Positions 34,735-42,775 of a stretch of DNA of 64,000 nucleotides are shown one piece after another. How positions within the stretch are numbered: position 1 is the first letter of the stretch; every line of letters starts with the position of its first letter. The notes under the pieces were generated by a model. That model did no database searches. It was not told where the DNA came from and saw only the letters and a list, made by a program, of their open reading frames with translations. Where the stretch lies: the NCBI GenBank assembly GCA_001898835.1, contig MKVM01000001.1, positions 862,466 to 926,465 of the forward strand. Direction: 5' to 3'. Origin of the DNA: Micrococcales bacterium 72-143. GTDB lineage: Bacteria > Actinomycetota > Actinomycetes > Actinomycetales > Microbacteriaceae. The position numbers and the translations under genes were made by a program.

Positions 34735-36504
34735 CTACGCCGCGTCGGCCAGAGCGTCGGCTTCGGCCTCCGCGACGGCGTCTGCCTCGGCGTCGTCAGC
34801 CTCTCTGCGGTCGCCTTCCTCGAAGCCCTGGTTGTCGGCATCGGGCTCGGCAGCCTCGGCCTGGACCTCGTTCGCCTCGTTCGTGTCGAGTGTCAGGGCT
34901 TCCGGCTCGGCCTCGGCGGTGTCCTCGGTCTTGGCCGGGGTGATGCCGAGGACGATGTTCTCCACGTCGGACAGGGTGTAGCCCCAGTCGCGGAGGGTGG
35001 CGAAGTAGGCCTTGTTGCGCTCGTTCGGATACCGCCACGCCTCGCGGGTGATGGAGTCCTCGATCGCGGCCACGGCGATCGTGAAACTGACCGTCGCCGC
35101 CTTGGTCGGAGCCTCGGTCACGAGGGCGACCAACTTGTTCTGCCCGTAGGTCCGCTCCAAGCCGAGGAAGGTGTGGGCGAGGCGGTTGCCGTCCTGCAGC
35201 GCGGCGATCACCTGCCCGGTGTTTCCGGCGAGGGTGGTCGCGACGAAGGCTGCGCCATTCTTGGGCAGGCTCTTGCGGTTCACGAGGTTGGCCAGCCATT
35301 CCCGGCGCACCACTTCGGCACTGGCCCAGTCGCGGTTGTTGGCGATCAGTTCGCGCCGCTCGGCCCGCTTGCGCTCCCTCTCGGCCTCGACCGCCGCCAG
35401 GGTGTCCGCTTCCGAGATCGCGGCATCCCCGCCCGAGGCAGCCTCGGCATTGCTCTCGCGAGCGGCGGTGCCGATCACTTGCAGGCCGTGGCTGGCCCAG
35501 TCGATCACGACCGGGATGGCCTCGTAGTTGCCCTCGTCGTCCTCTTCGATGGTCACGGCGTAGCCGGGCTTGCCCCGATAGTTCTTGACCGTGAGTTCCT
35601 TGCCGCGCCCCGTTTCGAGGTTGTCGAGATACATGGTGCCCGAGTAGTACGAGACGGGCTCTTCGGTGACGGTGATGCCCTGCGCGGTGTACTCGTCCAC
35701 GACCGCCTGATACCGCTGGCGACGCTCACGCTGGGCACGCAGCCGCTGGGCGGTGTGGTCGAACGAGGCCGGGTAGCGCTCGGCCGTCTCGGACAGGTCG
35801 GCCAGAGCGTCGGGGTCGTCCTCGAACTCGGCCAGCACGAGCGCCTGATCGAGGGTCAACTGCTGCGAGGCAACCGCCTTGATCGCGACCTCGCTGCCCG
35901 CGACCATGACGGCGGTCTTGACTCGGGCGGGCTTGAACGCGAGTTCCTGCGCGATCCGCGTGGGGGTCAGCCCGTCGAGGGTCAGGTCATAGAGCGCGAC
36001 CGCCTCGTCGGCTTCGGTCATGCTCGCCCGGTGCACGTTCTCAGTCATCTGGTGGATGATCCTGATCCGCGGGTCGTCGCTGGCGTTACCCAGTTGCGCG
36101 GGAACGGTGACGCGTCCGGCCTTGATCGCGGCGAGGATGCGGCGCTGTCCGAACCGGACGACCACCTGCCCGTCCTCGTTGCGGTAGCCGACGACCGGGA
36201 CGATCACGCCGTGGCGCTTGATTGAGCGCACGAACGGCTCATCGAGCGCGACCGTGGTGCGCACGTTCGTCTCGATCAGCACCTCGTTCGGGTCGACTCG
36301 CTCGACGGCGATATCGACCTCGACTTCCGGTTCCTCGTCTGCCCCGTCGGCATCCGTGCCGCCCTCGGTGAGGTCGGGTTCGACGTTCGGGTCGGACTCG
36401 ATCAGACGATCCGCGTCAAGCAGTACGGCCTCCGGAACGGCGACCTCCTGCTCGATTCTGTCGCGCTGCTCGACCTCGTGCTCGGTGGTGATGATGGTGT
36501 TCAT
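34735..36504 (-). CDS. ParB/RepB/Spo0J-like DNA-binding protein
   Basis: 589 residues. An acidic N-terminal leader is followed by a ParB N-terminal fold (residues ~65-170: VDPNEVLIETNVR, HGVIVPVVGY, VRFGQRRILAAIKAG) with the signature HQMTENVHRASMTEADEAVALYDL. A helix-turn-helix follows (LTPTRIAQELAFKPARVKTAVMV), then a long domain and an acidic Glu/Ala tail. It would bind a centromere-like site or regulate element genes; no parA partner is visible nearby. It is longer than chromosomal ParB and of the type common on actinobacterial ICEs, next to SSB. Confidence 0.85.
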   Translation of the reverse strand: MNTIITTEHEVEQRDRIEQEVAVPEAVLLDADRLIESDPNVEPDLTEGGTDADGADEEPEVEVDIAVERVDPNEVLIETNVRTTVALDEPFVRSIKRHGVIVPVVGYRNEDGQVVVRFGQRRILAAIKAGRVTVPAQLGNASDDPRIRIIHQMTENVHRASMTEADEAVALYDLTLDGLTPTRIAQELAFKPARVKTAVMVAGSEVAIKAVASQQLTLDQALVLAEFEDDPDALADLSETAERYPASFDHTAQRLRAQRERRQRYQAVVDEYTAQGITVTEEPVSYYSGTMYLDNLETGRGKELTVKNYRGKPGYAVTIEEDDEGNYEAIPVVIDWASHGLQVIGTAARESNAEAASGGDAAISEADTLAAVEAERERKRAERRELIANNRDWASAEVVRREWLANLVNRKSLPKNGAAFVATTLAGNTGQVIAALQDGNRLAHTFLGLERTYGQNKLVALVTEAPTKAATVSFTIAVAAIEDSITREAWRYPNERNKAYFATLRDWGYTLSDVENIVLGITPAKTEDTAEAEPEALTLDTNEANEVQAEAAEPDADNQGFEEGDRREADDAEADAVAEAEADALADAA

Positions 36505-36546
36505 TTCTTTGGTTCTCCTTGCTTGGTTGTGTGGTTTTCTGGATGG

Positions 36547-36583
36547 ACCGGGACGGAGCCGCTTTCTTCGGTTCCGTCCCGGT
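36547..36583 (-). promoter_or_regulatory. Intercistronic hairpin between ssb and parB-like genes
   Basis: A 14-bp stem (ACCGGGACGGAGCC pairing with GGTTCCGTCCCGGT, one G-T pair) with a 9-base loop fills the 107-base gap between the SSB and ParB-like genes. It may be a terminator/attenuator or an RNA-stability element setting their ratio. Confidence 0.5.
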
Positions 36584-36611
36584 ACCTCTTGGCCTGTCCT
36601 CGGGGTGAGGG

Positions 36612-37157
36612 TCAGGCGGTCTTGAAGCCGACCGGGATGATCGACAGGCGTCCCGCGTCGCGGAACTGGGACACGAGCGCACCCTGCGCGGACACCGGCT
36701 CGGGCACGCCCGCGTCGTCGTGGGCCTCGTTGTCGGCGTCCGCCTCGGTCGTGTCGTCGGCCTGCACGGCGGTGGGGGTGTCCCCGGTGTCCTCGTCGCG
36801 GTGGACGATCCGCTTGTAGTCGGCGGTGCCCCAGGTCAGGTCGTGGCCGAGCGCGTCAGCCTCGACCTCGATGGTCGTTCCGGTCCGCTCCCCGCTCTCC
36901 CACTCGCGGATGCGCAAGCGTCCGGTGACGAGGATGCGGTCGCCCTTGCCGACCGAGGCGGCGGCGTTGATCGCCAGCGCTCGGAAGCAGGTGATGGTGT
37001 ACCAGTTGGTGTCGACCTCGACCCACTGGTTCTGGGCGCGGTCGAAGCGACGCTGCGAGGACGCGAGCCGGAACGAGGTGATCGCCAGCCCTTCGCTGGT
37101 GACGATGTGACGCGGGGCGGTGGCGACCAGCCCGGTCAGGGGGATGGTGTCGGTCAT
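36612..37157 (-). CDS. ssb: Single-stranded DNA-binding protein (SSB), element-borne
   Basis: 181 residues from ATG 37157 (GGAG about 9 bases upstream). The N-terminal ~110 residues form the OB fold (ITSFRLASSQRRFD, NWYTITCFRALAINAAASVG, RILVTGRLRIREW, IEVEADALGHDLTWG). An acidic linker follows. The usual SSB tip (DDDIPF) is missing; the C-terminus is GRLSIIPVGFKTA. Mobile-element SSBs protect the single strand after transfer and can dampen the SOS response. Located upstream of the ParB-like gene on the same strand. Confidence 0.85.
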   Translation of the reverse strand: MTDTIPLTGLVATAPRHIVTSEGLAITSFRLASSQRRFDRAQNQWVEVDTNWYTITCFRALAINAAASVGKGDRILVTGRLRIREWESGERTGTTIEVEADALGHDLTWGTADYKRIVHRDEDTGDTPTAVQADDTTEADADNEAHDDAGVPEPVSAQGALVSQFRDAGRLSIIPVGFKTA

Positions 37158-37251
37158 GTCGGGCTCTCCATTTCGGTTGGGTGACCGGGCCTCGGGAAGC
37201 GGATGCCCCGCTCCCTCACTCCCGGCTGCCTTTTTCGGCACGAGCCGGAAA

Positions 37252-37363
37252 ATCCCTTCGGGGGCGGCTGTCCAGTGACCGTGGAATACCGGACCGACCG
37301 GAGCGTCAGCGGAGGGAGGGAGGATATGCCGCGAAAGCGCTGGACAGCCGCCCCCGCAGGGAT
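37252..37363. repeat. 24-bp inverted repeat with one mismatch
   Basis: Positions 37252-37275 (ending GGGGCGGCTGTCCAG) recur in inverted orientation at 37340-37363, with one mismatch and a 64-base spacer. It lies in the 465-base gene-free region between divergent SSB and a hypothetical gene. Length and conservation suggest a binding or processing site (origin, partition or shared operator) rather than a terminator. Confidence 0.6.
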
Positions 37364-37503
37364 AGGCTCATCAGCCGATAAAGGCGCCGCAGGCATCGGC
37401 ACTGCACCGCGAAGCGGTCCCCCTGCTGCTCTTCGCCTTGGCCGCTGACTATCTGCCGTGAGCGCATGGTGCAGCTGTCACCGATCGGGTAACGTTTCGA
37501 TCG

Positions 37504-37525
37504 CGGCGGCCCCTTGGGGCCGCCG
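37504..37525. repeat. Perfect 10-bp GC palindrome
   Basis: CGGCGGCCCC-TT-GGGGCCGCCG, an almost loop-less cruciform-type palindrome, is flanked by two AACGTTTC copies (about 37492 and 37529). It is upstream of the gene at 37623, in the same palindrome-rich gap as the 24-bp inverted repeat. Possible operator or partition site. Confidence 0.5.
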
Positions 37526-37622
37526 TCCAACGTTTCCGGCCTCGCCCGGGCGCTGCTGCCCGCTCACTCCGGATGCCCGGCTCACGCACCTCTTCGTCGA
37601 TACCGATGAAGGAGAAACTGCG

Positions 37623-38396
37623 ATGACCGATGTCCCGCCGCCGCCAACCGTGATGTACCGGATCCCGGTGGAGTTCCAGGTCCCCGGCACGACTCAACGC
37701 TCGGCGGCCACGGTACTGGCGGCGGTCCTGAACGACACTGCCGGTGTCGCCGACCGCCTGGCTGCCTACGCCGGCGTCCCGACCGCCGAGCGTCAGGCGG
37801 CGCACCCATGGGCGTTCGTCGACCGCGCGCTGACCGGCATCGACACCGGTGTGCGCGGCACGCTGTCCGGTCTCCGGGAGGGGACCGTCATGCCAGAGCC
37901 AGCCGAGGAGCCCGCACCGCAGCGGGTGCACGCCGCGACGATCGTGTGGTCCGGGCATCCGGGGGCGAACCCGACGGTGGTGCTTGCCGAGACCGAGGCG
38001 ATGGCCTGGCACCTGGCCGCGCTGGATGTCGTGGAGGCGCTCACCGAGGACGGCGAGGCGTTCCCTGGTGCGGGCGCCTTCCTTCAACAGCATCCGGAGA
38101 CGATGGTCTACGCGGGCCGACCCCGGGAGTGGCTGGCGGCCCTGGCCGAGGCGACACCGTTCCCTGCGGTCGCGGTCGCCGCCGCCGAAGTGCGCCCCGA
38201 CCCCGCCGAACGCCACACCACAGGTCCGGAGGGCCCGACGATGGGCGCACCGGTCACCGCACCGGTATCGGCGGGGTCGGTGTCGGCCAGCCCGCTGGCA
38301 CGGCAGCTACGGGAGCGGATGCACGCCCTGGCGCCGACCGGTGATCTGGAACCGGTGTCTGCGCGGCGCGATCTGCCGATTCCCGGCATGGGCTGA
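37623..38396 (+). CDS. Hypothetical protein coupled to ArdC-like gene
   Basis: 257 residues from ATG 37623 (AAGGAG 11 bases upstream). Begins MTDVPPPPTVMYRIPVEFQV; contains WHLAALDVVEALTEDGEAFP and PLARQLRERMHAL. Mostly alpha/beta and soluble, with a disordered middle near residue 220. No family recognised. Its TGA overlaps the ATG of the ArdC-like gene by one base, so the two are translated together; it may help ArdC or be another anti-host factor. Confidence 0.65.
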   Translation: MTDVPPPPTVMYRIPVEFQVPGTTQRSAATVLAAVLNDTAGVADRLAAYAGVPTAERQAAHPWAFVDRALTGIDTGVRGTLSGLREGTVMPEPAEEPAPQRVHAATIVWSGHPGANPTVVLAETEAMAWHLAALDVVEALTEDGEAFPGAGAFLQQHPETMVYAGRPREWLAALAEATPFPAVAVAAAEVRPDPAERHTTGPEGPTMGAPVTAPVSAGSVSASPLARQLRERMHALAPTGDLEPVSARRDLPIPGMG

Positions 38397-39472
38397 TGGC
38401 CCGCCGGGACTTCGATCCGATCGAGGCGGCGGCGCGGGCTGAGGCGAACCTGCAGCGCATGTCCGAGCAGCTCGAGACTGCGGTCGGCCAGATGACCACC
38501 GGGCAGGACTGGCTCGCGGCGGTCGCGTTCGCGGCGCAGTTCCGTTCGCGGTCGTTCCTGAACACGCTGCTGATCCATGTCCAGCACCAGCAGGCGTTCG
38601 AGGAGGGCCGGGTGCCCGAGCCGTATCCGACCTATGTGGCCGGCTTCGCCGAGTGGAAGAACCTCGGCCGTCCCGTCGCCAAGGGCCAGGCCGGGTACAT
38701 GATCCGCTCCCCCGTGACCACCCGGATGGCCTCCGCCACCCCGGGTGATCCGAACTCCTGGCGACCCCTGGGACGCAGGGAGAAGCCGGGCACTGGCGAG
38801 AAGGTCCGGGAGCGCATCATTAACGTCAAACCCGGCTACGTCTGGGATGTCTCGCAGACCACCGGCGACACCCCCGTCCCAGAACGGCCCCGCCCAGTGC
38901 TCCTTGAAGGTGAGGCGCCGGCGGGACTCTGGGATGGTGTCGCTGCGCAGATCGAGGCGGCCGGGTACCGGGTCGGGTCCGAGCCGGACGCGGCAGCGCT
39001 CGGTGGCGCCAACGGCGTCACCGACTACACCGCCCGCACCGTCACGGTCCGCGCCGACATGGATCCGGCAGCGAGGGTGAAGACCCTCGCGCACGAGCTC
39101 GGCCATGTCCTCATGCACGATCCTGACGAGGGCGGGCGCAGCCCCCACCGTGGGATCTCCGAGGTCGAGGCCGAGTCGCTGGCCCTGATGGTCTGCGCCA
39201 GTTTCGGGATGGACACCACCGGCTACACCGTCGCCTACGTCGCCGGCTGGGCAGGCTCGGTCCCCGACCGCACCCCGCTCGAGGTCGTCGGCGCCACCGG
39301 CGAACGCGTGCGCCGCACCGCCCTGGCCGTCCTCGACCAACTCCCGGAGGCACCCATTGGAGACGGTCGACCCCACCTCTCCGCTGAGTCGCCTGTGCGC
39401 CAACCGTCACCGGCTCTCCCCGAGATCATCTCTTCAGAGACGGTGTCGACTTCGCCCGGTCTGGGGCTGTGA
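38396..39472 (+). CDS. ArdC-like antirestriction protein with zincin domain
   Basis: 358 residues. The N-terminal ~140 residues are ArdC-like ssDNA-binding (FRSRSFLNTLLIHVQ, TYVAGFAEWKNLGRPVAKGQ, GYMI). The C-terminal part is a metallopeptidase-like fold with HELGHVLMH (about residues 231-239) and a downstream glutamate (EVEAESLALMVCASFG). ArdC proteins coat incoming single-stranded DNA and protect it against host restriction during establishment. Part of a two-gene unit with the upstream gene. A second, decayed ardC 3' end is found at 41365. Confidence 0.82.
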   Translation: MARRDFDPIEAAARAEANLQRMSEQLETAVGQMTTGQDWLAAVAFAAQFRSRSFLNTLLIHVQHQQAFEEGRVPEPYPTYVAGFAEWKNLGRPVAKGQAGYMIRSPVTTRMASATPGDPNSWRPLGRREKPGTGEKVRERIINVKPGYVWDVSQTTGDTPVPERPRPVLLEGEAPAGLWDGVAAQIEAAGYRVGSEPDAAALGGANGVTDYTARTVTVRADMDPAARVKTLAHELGHVLMHDPDEGGRSPHRGISEVEAESLALMVCASFGMDTTGYTVAYVAGWAGSVPDRTPLEVVGATGERVRRTALAVLDQLPEAPIGDGRPHLSAESPVRQPSPALPEIISSETVSTSPGLGL

Positions 39473-39498
39473 TCCGCCGCCGGTGAGGTACACCGAGC

Positions 39499-40044
39499 TC
39501 ATTCGGATGGCGAGCTCACCTGGGTCGGAGTGCGAGATGGTTCCTCGGTAGGCGTTCCAGGCGCCCATCGAACGAAAACCAGGGCAGCGACAAGCGCGAC
39601 CACCAACGTCAATGAACTCACAATGACCACGGCCCATCCGCCACGTCGCGACTCGCGCCGGCGGACGAGAGCCACGATACCGACGGCCAGCGTCGCCAGG
39701 GCGAGCGGGACCGAGACGAATGGGAGAACGAGAACTAGTGCCAGGCTCGCGACGGCAAGCGCACCTGTGACGAGCAGGACCCATTGCCGTCTCGGGGCCG
39801 GAACCGCTGCCGGCCGGTCCTGTCCGGCCGAGATCCGTTCGACCGGGCCAAGTTCGTCCAGGATCGCCCGCACAGTTGCTGCGTCGACGGGCTCCGGGGC
39901 ACTCGCCAAGGCTTCATCGATGTGCTCGCGCACCGACTGGAGGACTTCGTCCCGATTCTCCGTACCCGTGAGCTCACGAGCCAGACTGTCCAGGTACGCG
40001 GCGATCATAGGATCCTGGCTGCGACGTTCGTGGTTGGCGTTCAT
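39499..40044 (-). CDS. HAAS-domain membrane protein
   Basis: 181 residues from ATG 40044, overlapping the PadR stop by 4 bases. The N-terminal ~65 residues (IAAYLDSLARELTGTENRDE, VREHIDEALASAP, VRAILDELGPVERIS) are a HAAS domain, found in proteins that partner PadR regulators. Three membrane helices follow (residues ~85-165), with a Thr/Ser-rich tail. HAAS proteins probably pass signals from the membrane. Co-transcribed with padR and divergent from a secreted protein gene. Confidence 0.75.
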   Translation of the reverse strand: MNANHERRSQDPMIAAYLDSLARELTGTENRDEVLQSVREHIDEALASAPEPVDAATVRAILDELGPVERISAGQDRPAAVPAPRRQWVLLVTGALAVASLALVLVLPFVSVPLALATLAVGIVALVRRRESRRGGWAVVIVSSLTLVVALVAALVFVRWAPGTPTEEPSRTPTQVSSPSE

Positions 40045-40382
40045 CGTTCTCCCCTCAGCGCTCGGCTGGCTTCCTCGGTGAATGGTTCCCAAGCCGCACG
40101 AAACGCGACGAGAGCCTGAGTGCCGGAGTCGGTGATGCTGTAGTAACGTCGCGGCGGCCCGGATGTCGATTCCTCCCAGCTGGTCTCTACCCATCCTTGC
40201 TTGCGCAGCCGGGCTAGAAGGGGATACAGGCTTCCCTCGCTGGCGAACAGCGTTCCGTAACGGACCAGGTCGCTCGAAAGCTTGAGCCCGTAGGAAGGCT
40301 CGTGCACCAGCTGCGCCAACACGCAGTACTCCAGCACCCCTTTGCGGAGCTGGACAAGCACACTCTCAGGTGTGGTCGACAT
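40041..40382 (-). CDS. PadR-family transcriptional regulator
   Basis: 113 residues from ATG 40382 (an ATG at 40394 adds 4). Winged-helix PadR core: LEYCVLAQLVHEPSYGLKLS, FASEGSLYPLLARLRKQGWV and PRRYYSITDSGTQAL. Operates as a repressor released by a ligand or partner. Translation is coupled to the HAAS membrane protein. No strong ribosome site is seen, so leaderless or weakly translated. Probably controls the divergent promoter region with direct repeats at 40434. Confidence 0.85.
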   Translation of the reverse strand: MSTTPESVLVQLRKGVLEYCVLAQLVHEPSYGLKLSSDLVRYGTLFASEGSLYPLLARLRKQGWVETSWEESTSGPPRRYYSITDSGTQALVAFRAAWEPFTEEASRALRGER

Positions 40383-40433
40383 GCGGTAAAGCATAGCATT
40401 ACATACCGCGGACCAAGAGGTACTTATCTTGAC

Positions 40434-40460
40434 TAGGTATCGCTCTCTGTTAGGTATCGC
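40434..40460. promoter_or_regulatory. Direct repeats TAGGTATCGC in divergent promoter
   Basis: TAGGTATCGC occurs at 40434-40443 and again at 40451-40460 (17-base period) between padR and the secreted-protein gene. The surrounding 150 bases are AT-rich for this genome and include TTGACT and TATAAC, candidate promoter elements. Likely a regulator site, possibly for PadR. Confidence 0.5.
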
Positions 40461-40536
40461 ACATTCGGCTATAACGTGCTGTTCTTAACTGTCGGCGCCG
40501 ACACCCATCAATCGAAATCCTCTGGGAAGGAACACC

Positions 40537-41184
40537 ATGTTCAAACGATCCATCCTGGGTGTCGGCCTCGCGGTCATCGCCCTCGTATACACCGCTGGAG
40601 CGGCGCAGGCCGCCGAGACGCCTCCGAATCTCACGAACCAGGAGACGCAGACCGTCGAGTTCGACTACTCGCCGGAGTTGCTCACCTACCTTGATACCCT
40701 CAGCCCGTCCGAACGTGACGCGTTCATCGCGTCGACGATTCCGGCGACCGAGACGGTGACGGTCACCCAGACGCCAGTCGACGAGGCGGCTCAAGCCAGC
40801 GTGGCCGAGGCAGCTCGGTCAGGATCTGCCGTGTCGCCGCGCGCAACCGGGTGCTGGGTCGGCCGCGCCGACTGGGACATCAAGGCGATCGCAGGCAACT
40901 CGCTCTACACGTACTACCACGTCGGCGGTTGGTGCATGACTGGCAGCACCGTCAACTCGGCACATATCGCTGACAGCGGCGCGCAGACGTGGACAGTGGG
41001 CTGGCGATACAACGGCGTCACCGCCAGCAGCTCAGGAGTCGTCTCCAACCAGGGCCGCTCCTATACGCAGCACAACTTCATCCTGGGAGTCGGCGGCTGG
41101 GACATCCAGAACACGCTCGAATGCGGTCGCGTGAACGGTGGTGACGGCTACTACACCTCGAGCGCAACCTGCGGCATCTACTGA
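40537..41184 (+). CDS. Secreted protein of unknown function
   Basis: 215 residues from ATG 40537 (AAGGAA 6 bases upstream). Signal peptide of ~25 residues ending AGAAQA. The pro-like acidic region (30-105) leads to a ~110-residue C-terminal domain starting after ATG at GCWVGRADWDIK and rich in Trp, Gly, Tyr with four Cys (GCW, GWCM, LECG, ATCG), so probably two disulfides. No family recognised; could be an exported effector, antimicrobial or cell-wall protein. Followed by a terminator, divergent from padR/HAAS genes which may sense and control it. Confidence 0.7.
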   Translation: MFKRSILGVGLAVIALVYTAGAAQAAETPPNLTNQETQTVEFDYSPELLTYLDTLSPSERDAFIASTIPATETVTVTQTPVDEAAQASVAEAARSGSAVSPRATGCWVGRADWDIKAIAGNSLYTYYHVGGWCMTGSTVNSAHIADSGAQTWTVGWRYNGVTASSSGVVSNQGRSYTQHNFILGVGGWDIQNTLECGRVNGGDGYYTSSATCGIY

Positions 41185-41190
41185 TACAAC

Positions 41191-41223
41191 TTGGGGTGGC
41201 TGCCCCTTGGGCGGCCACCCCAA
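41191..41223 (+). terminator. Terminator hairpin after secreted-protein gene
   Basis: TTGGGGTGGC pairs perfectly with GCCACCCCAA, with a T-G pair and GCCC/GGGC extending the stem inside around a 3-base loop. It starts 6 bases after the stop codon. A T-rich tail is only partly present (GGTTTTTCTG follows 12 bases later). Confidence 0.8.
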
Positions 41224-41364
41224 CCGCGCGTGGCGGTTTTTCTGTCCCGTGTACCTGGTGAGGTTCGGCAACCTGCTCCAGGGAGTGAGCGTGGTCGTGA
41301 AGGCGACGACCGTCCCGGCTTCGCGAAATACCGGCTGAGTCGCGGGCGCTGATGCGCAGGGTCC

Positions 41365-41451
41365 GTTCCCGACCGCGCCCCACTCGAGGTCGGCGGCGCT
41401 ACCGGCGAACGCGTGCGCCACACCGCCGTGGCCGTCCTCGATCAGATCCCG
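41365..41451 (+). pseudogene. Relic of the 3' end of a second ardC-like gene
   Basis: About 86 bases match the ardC-like gene at 39262-39347 with about nine differences, and the same frame translates as DRAPLEVGGATGERVRHTAV, AVLDQIP. Neither upstream nor downstream sequence continues the gene. It indicates that a diverged ardC copy was once here, with the 1.9-kb padR-HAAS-secreted-protein unit now lying between the two ardC 3' ends. Confidence 0.75.
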
Positions 41452-41863
41452 CGCCGACCACCGCTCCGGCGCGGGCTACCGGATCCGCGGCATACCGGAT
41501 CCAGCCCATTTCGTCGGCAGTCGAGGAGGCGAGGGAGCCTCTCCCCCAGGTGCCGTCCCCGGATCTGTGATCCGGGGGATTCCGCTCCCTAGGCTGGTCT
41601 GTTACGGTCTTCGCGTCACCCCCGCATGGGGGACAGGGGGTTTTACGCCCGCTCGGGCCGGAATCTGGATACCGAGCGGGCCAGGCGGTTCGGATCGGGC
41701 CATTCTCCGCCGGTTTTCTGACGATTGCTCCGCCCGGGTTGCTATGCCTAGGTGACTCTTTCGCACCCCTGCCACCACGGGGTGCCGAGTTCGGGGGCTT
41801 ACTGCCGCGCACCTTCGTCGTACCGCCACCGTCTCGTGGCGAGAGTCGCGTTCGGGGGTCAGG
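41452..41863 (+). promoter_or_regulatory. Leader region of the transfer operon with two perfect inverted repeats
   Basis: A 412-base gene-free stretch. CCCCGGATC-TGT-GATCCGGGG (41557-41577) is a tight 9-bp hairpin; GCCCGCTCGG (41647-41656) and CCGAGCGGGC (41672-41681) form a 10-bp inverted repeat with a 15-base spacer. The large conjugation operon starts just after, so this is the likely promoter/operator and leader of the transfer genes. Confidence 0.5.
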
Positions 41864-42775
41864 ATGAGCCACACCTGGGCCACCGCTGTGCCCCGAGACC
41901 TCGCGCCGCATCCCGTCGGCGGGTGGGTCGTGCGGATGGCCGACGCCGGCACGGTCGTGATCGCCGCGGGCGCGTTCTGGCTGTCCGCGACCACTCTCGC
42001 CGACCTCGCGATGCTCGCCGGCATCCCGGCGGAGCGGGCGTGGCTGTGGCCGGGGATGGTCGACGGGCTGATGGTCATCGCCACCGTCGCCGTCGTCGTC
42101 CTGCACCCCTACGGCCGCCGCGCCACCGCCTACCCCTGGCTCCTGCTCACCGCGGGAACCTCGGTGAGCGTCCTGGCCAACGGCTATCACGCCTTCGTCA
42201 CGACTAGCCAGCTTCCCCCGCTGGTCGCGGCGGCGATCAGCGCCGTACCGCCGCTGGTGCTGCTGGCGGTCACCCACCTGCGCGTCCAGCTCGGCCGATA
42301 CCGCACCGCACGGCCATCACCCCGGGAACAAGCCGCCGCACCGCTCGAGAGCGTCGTGGTCGCGGAACCGAGCCCGGCGACCTCGAAACCGGTCACGGCG
42401 ATGCCGGTCAAATCGGTGGCCGCGTCGCGGACGGTTCAGGCATCGGCGTCAGTGGAGATCGCCCAGCGACTGCGCGAGGGCGGGGCGAGCAACCGCGCGA
42501 TCGCCCGGCAACTGCACGTGCATCCCTCCACGGTCGGCCGCTGGCTCGGCCCCGGCGACGCCGCTCCCGCCGCAGCGGCGGCGGCCCGAGAGGACCAACT
42601 AGAGGAAGCCCCCGTAAGAGAAGGAGAACCCCATGGACCGCAGCCATCCCGGCCTCTATCGTCGCCCGAGCCACCAGGGCGTCCCCTACGAGAGTCCCGA
42701 GCCCAAGCGGACGCCGGTGGAGACAGGGACGCCGCTGCACCGAGTCGACCCGTCCCTGATGAGGCCCACGAGTGA
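41864..42775 (+). CDS. DUF2637 membrane protein with C-terminal helix-turn-helix
   Basis: 303 residues. Four membrane helices in the first 140 residues (VIAAGAFWLSATTLADLAML; GMVDGLMVIATVAVVVLHP; YPWLLLTAGTSVSVLANGYH; AISAVPPLVLLAVTHL) give the DUF2637/Spd-like fold of actinobacterial transfer regions. A resolvase-type HTH (RLREGGASNRAIARQLHVHP, about 203-222) follows. The last ~45 residues overlap the next gene by 143 bases and look like out-of-frame sequence, so the true C-terminus may have been lengthened by loss of a stop. First gene of the transfer operon; role probably in regulation or intracellular spread. Confidence 0.75.
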   Translation: MSHTWATAVPRDLAPHPVGGWVVRMADAGTVVIAAGAFWLSATTLADLAMLAGIPAERAWLWPGMVDGLMVIATVAVVVLHPYGRRATAYPWLLLTAGTSVSVLANGYHAFVTTSQLPPLVAAAISAVPPLVLLAVTHLRVQLGRYRTARPSPREQAAAPLESVVVAEPSPATSKPVTAMPVKSVAASRTVQASASVEIAQRLREGGASNRAIARQLHVHPSTVGRWLGPGDAAPAAAAAAREDQLEEAPVREGEPHGPQPSRPLSSPEPPGRPLRESRAQADAGGDRDAAAPSRPVPDEAHE

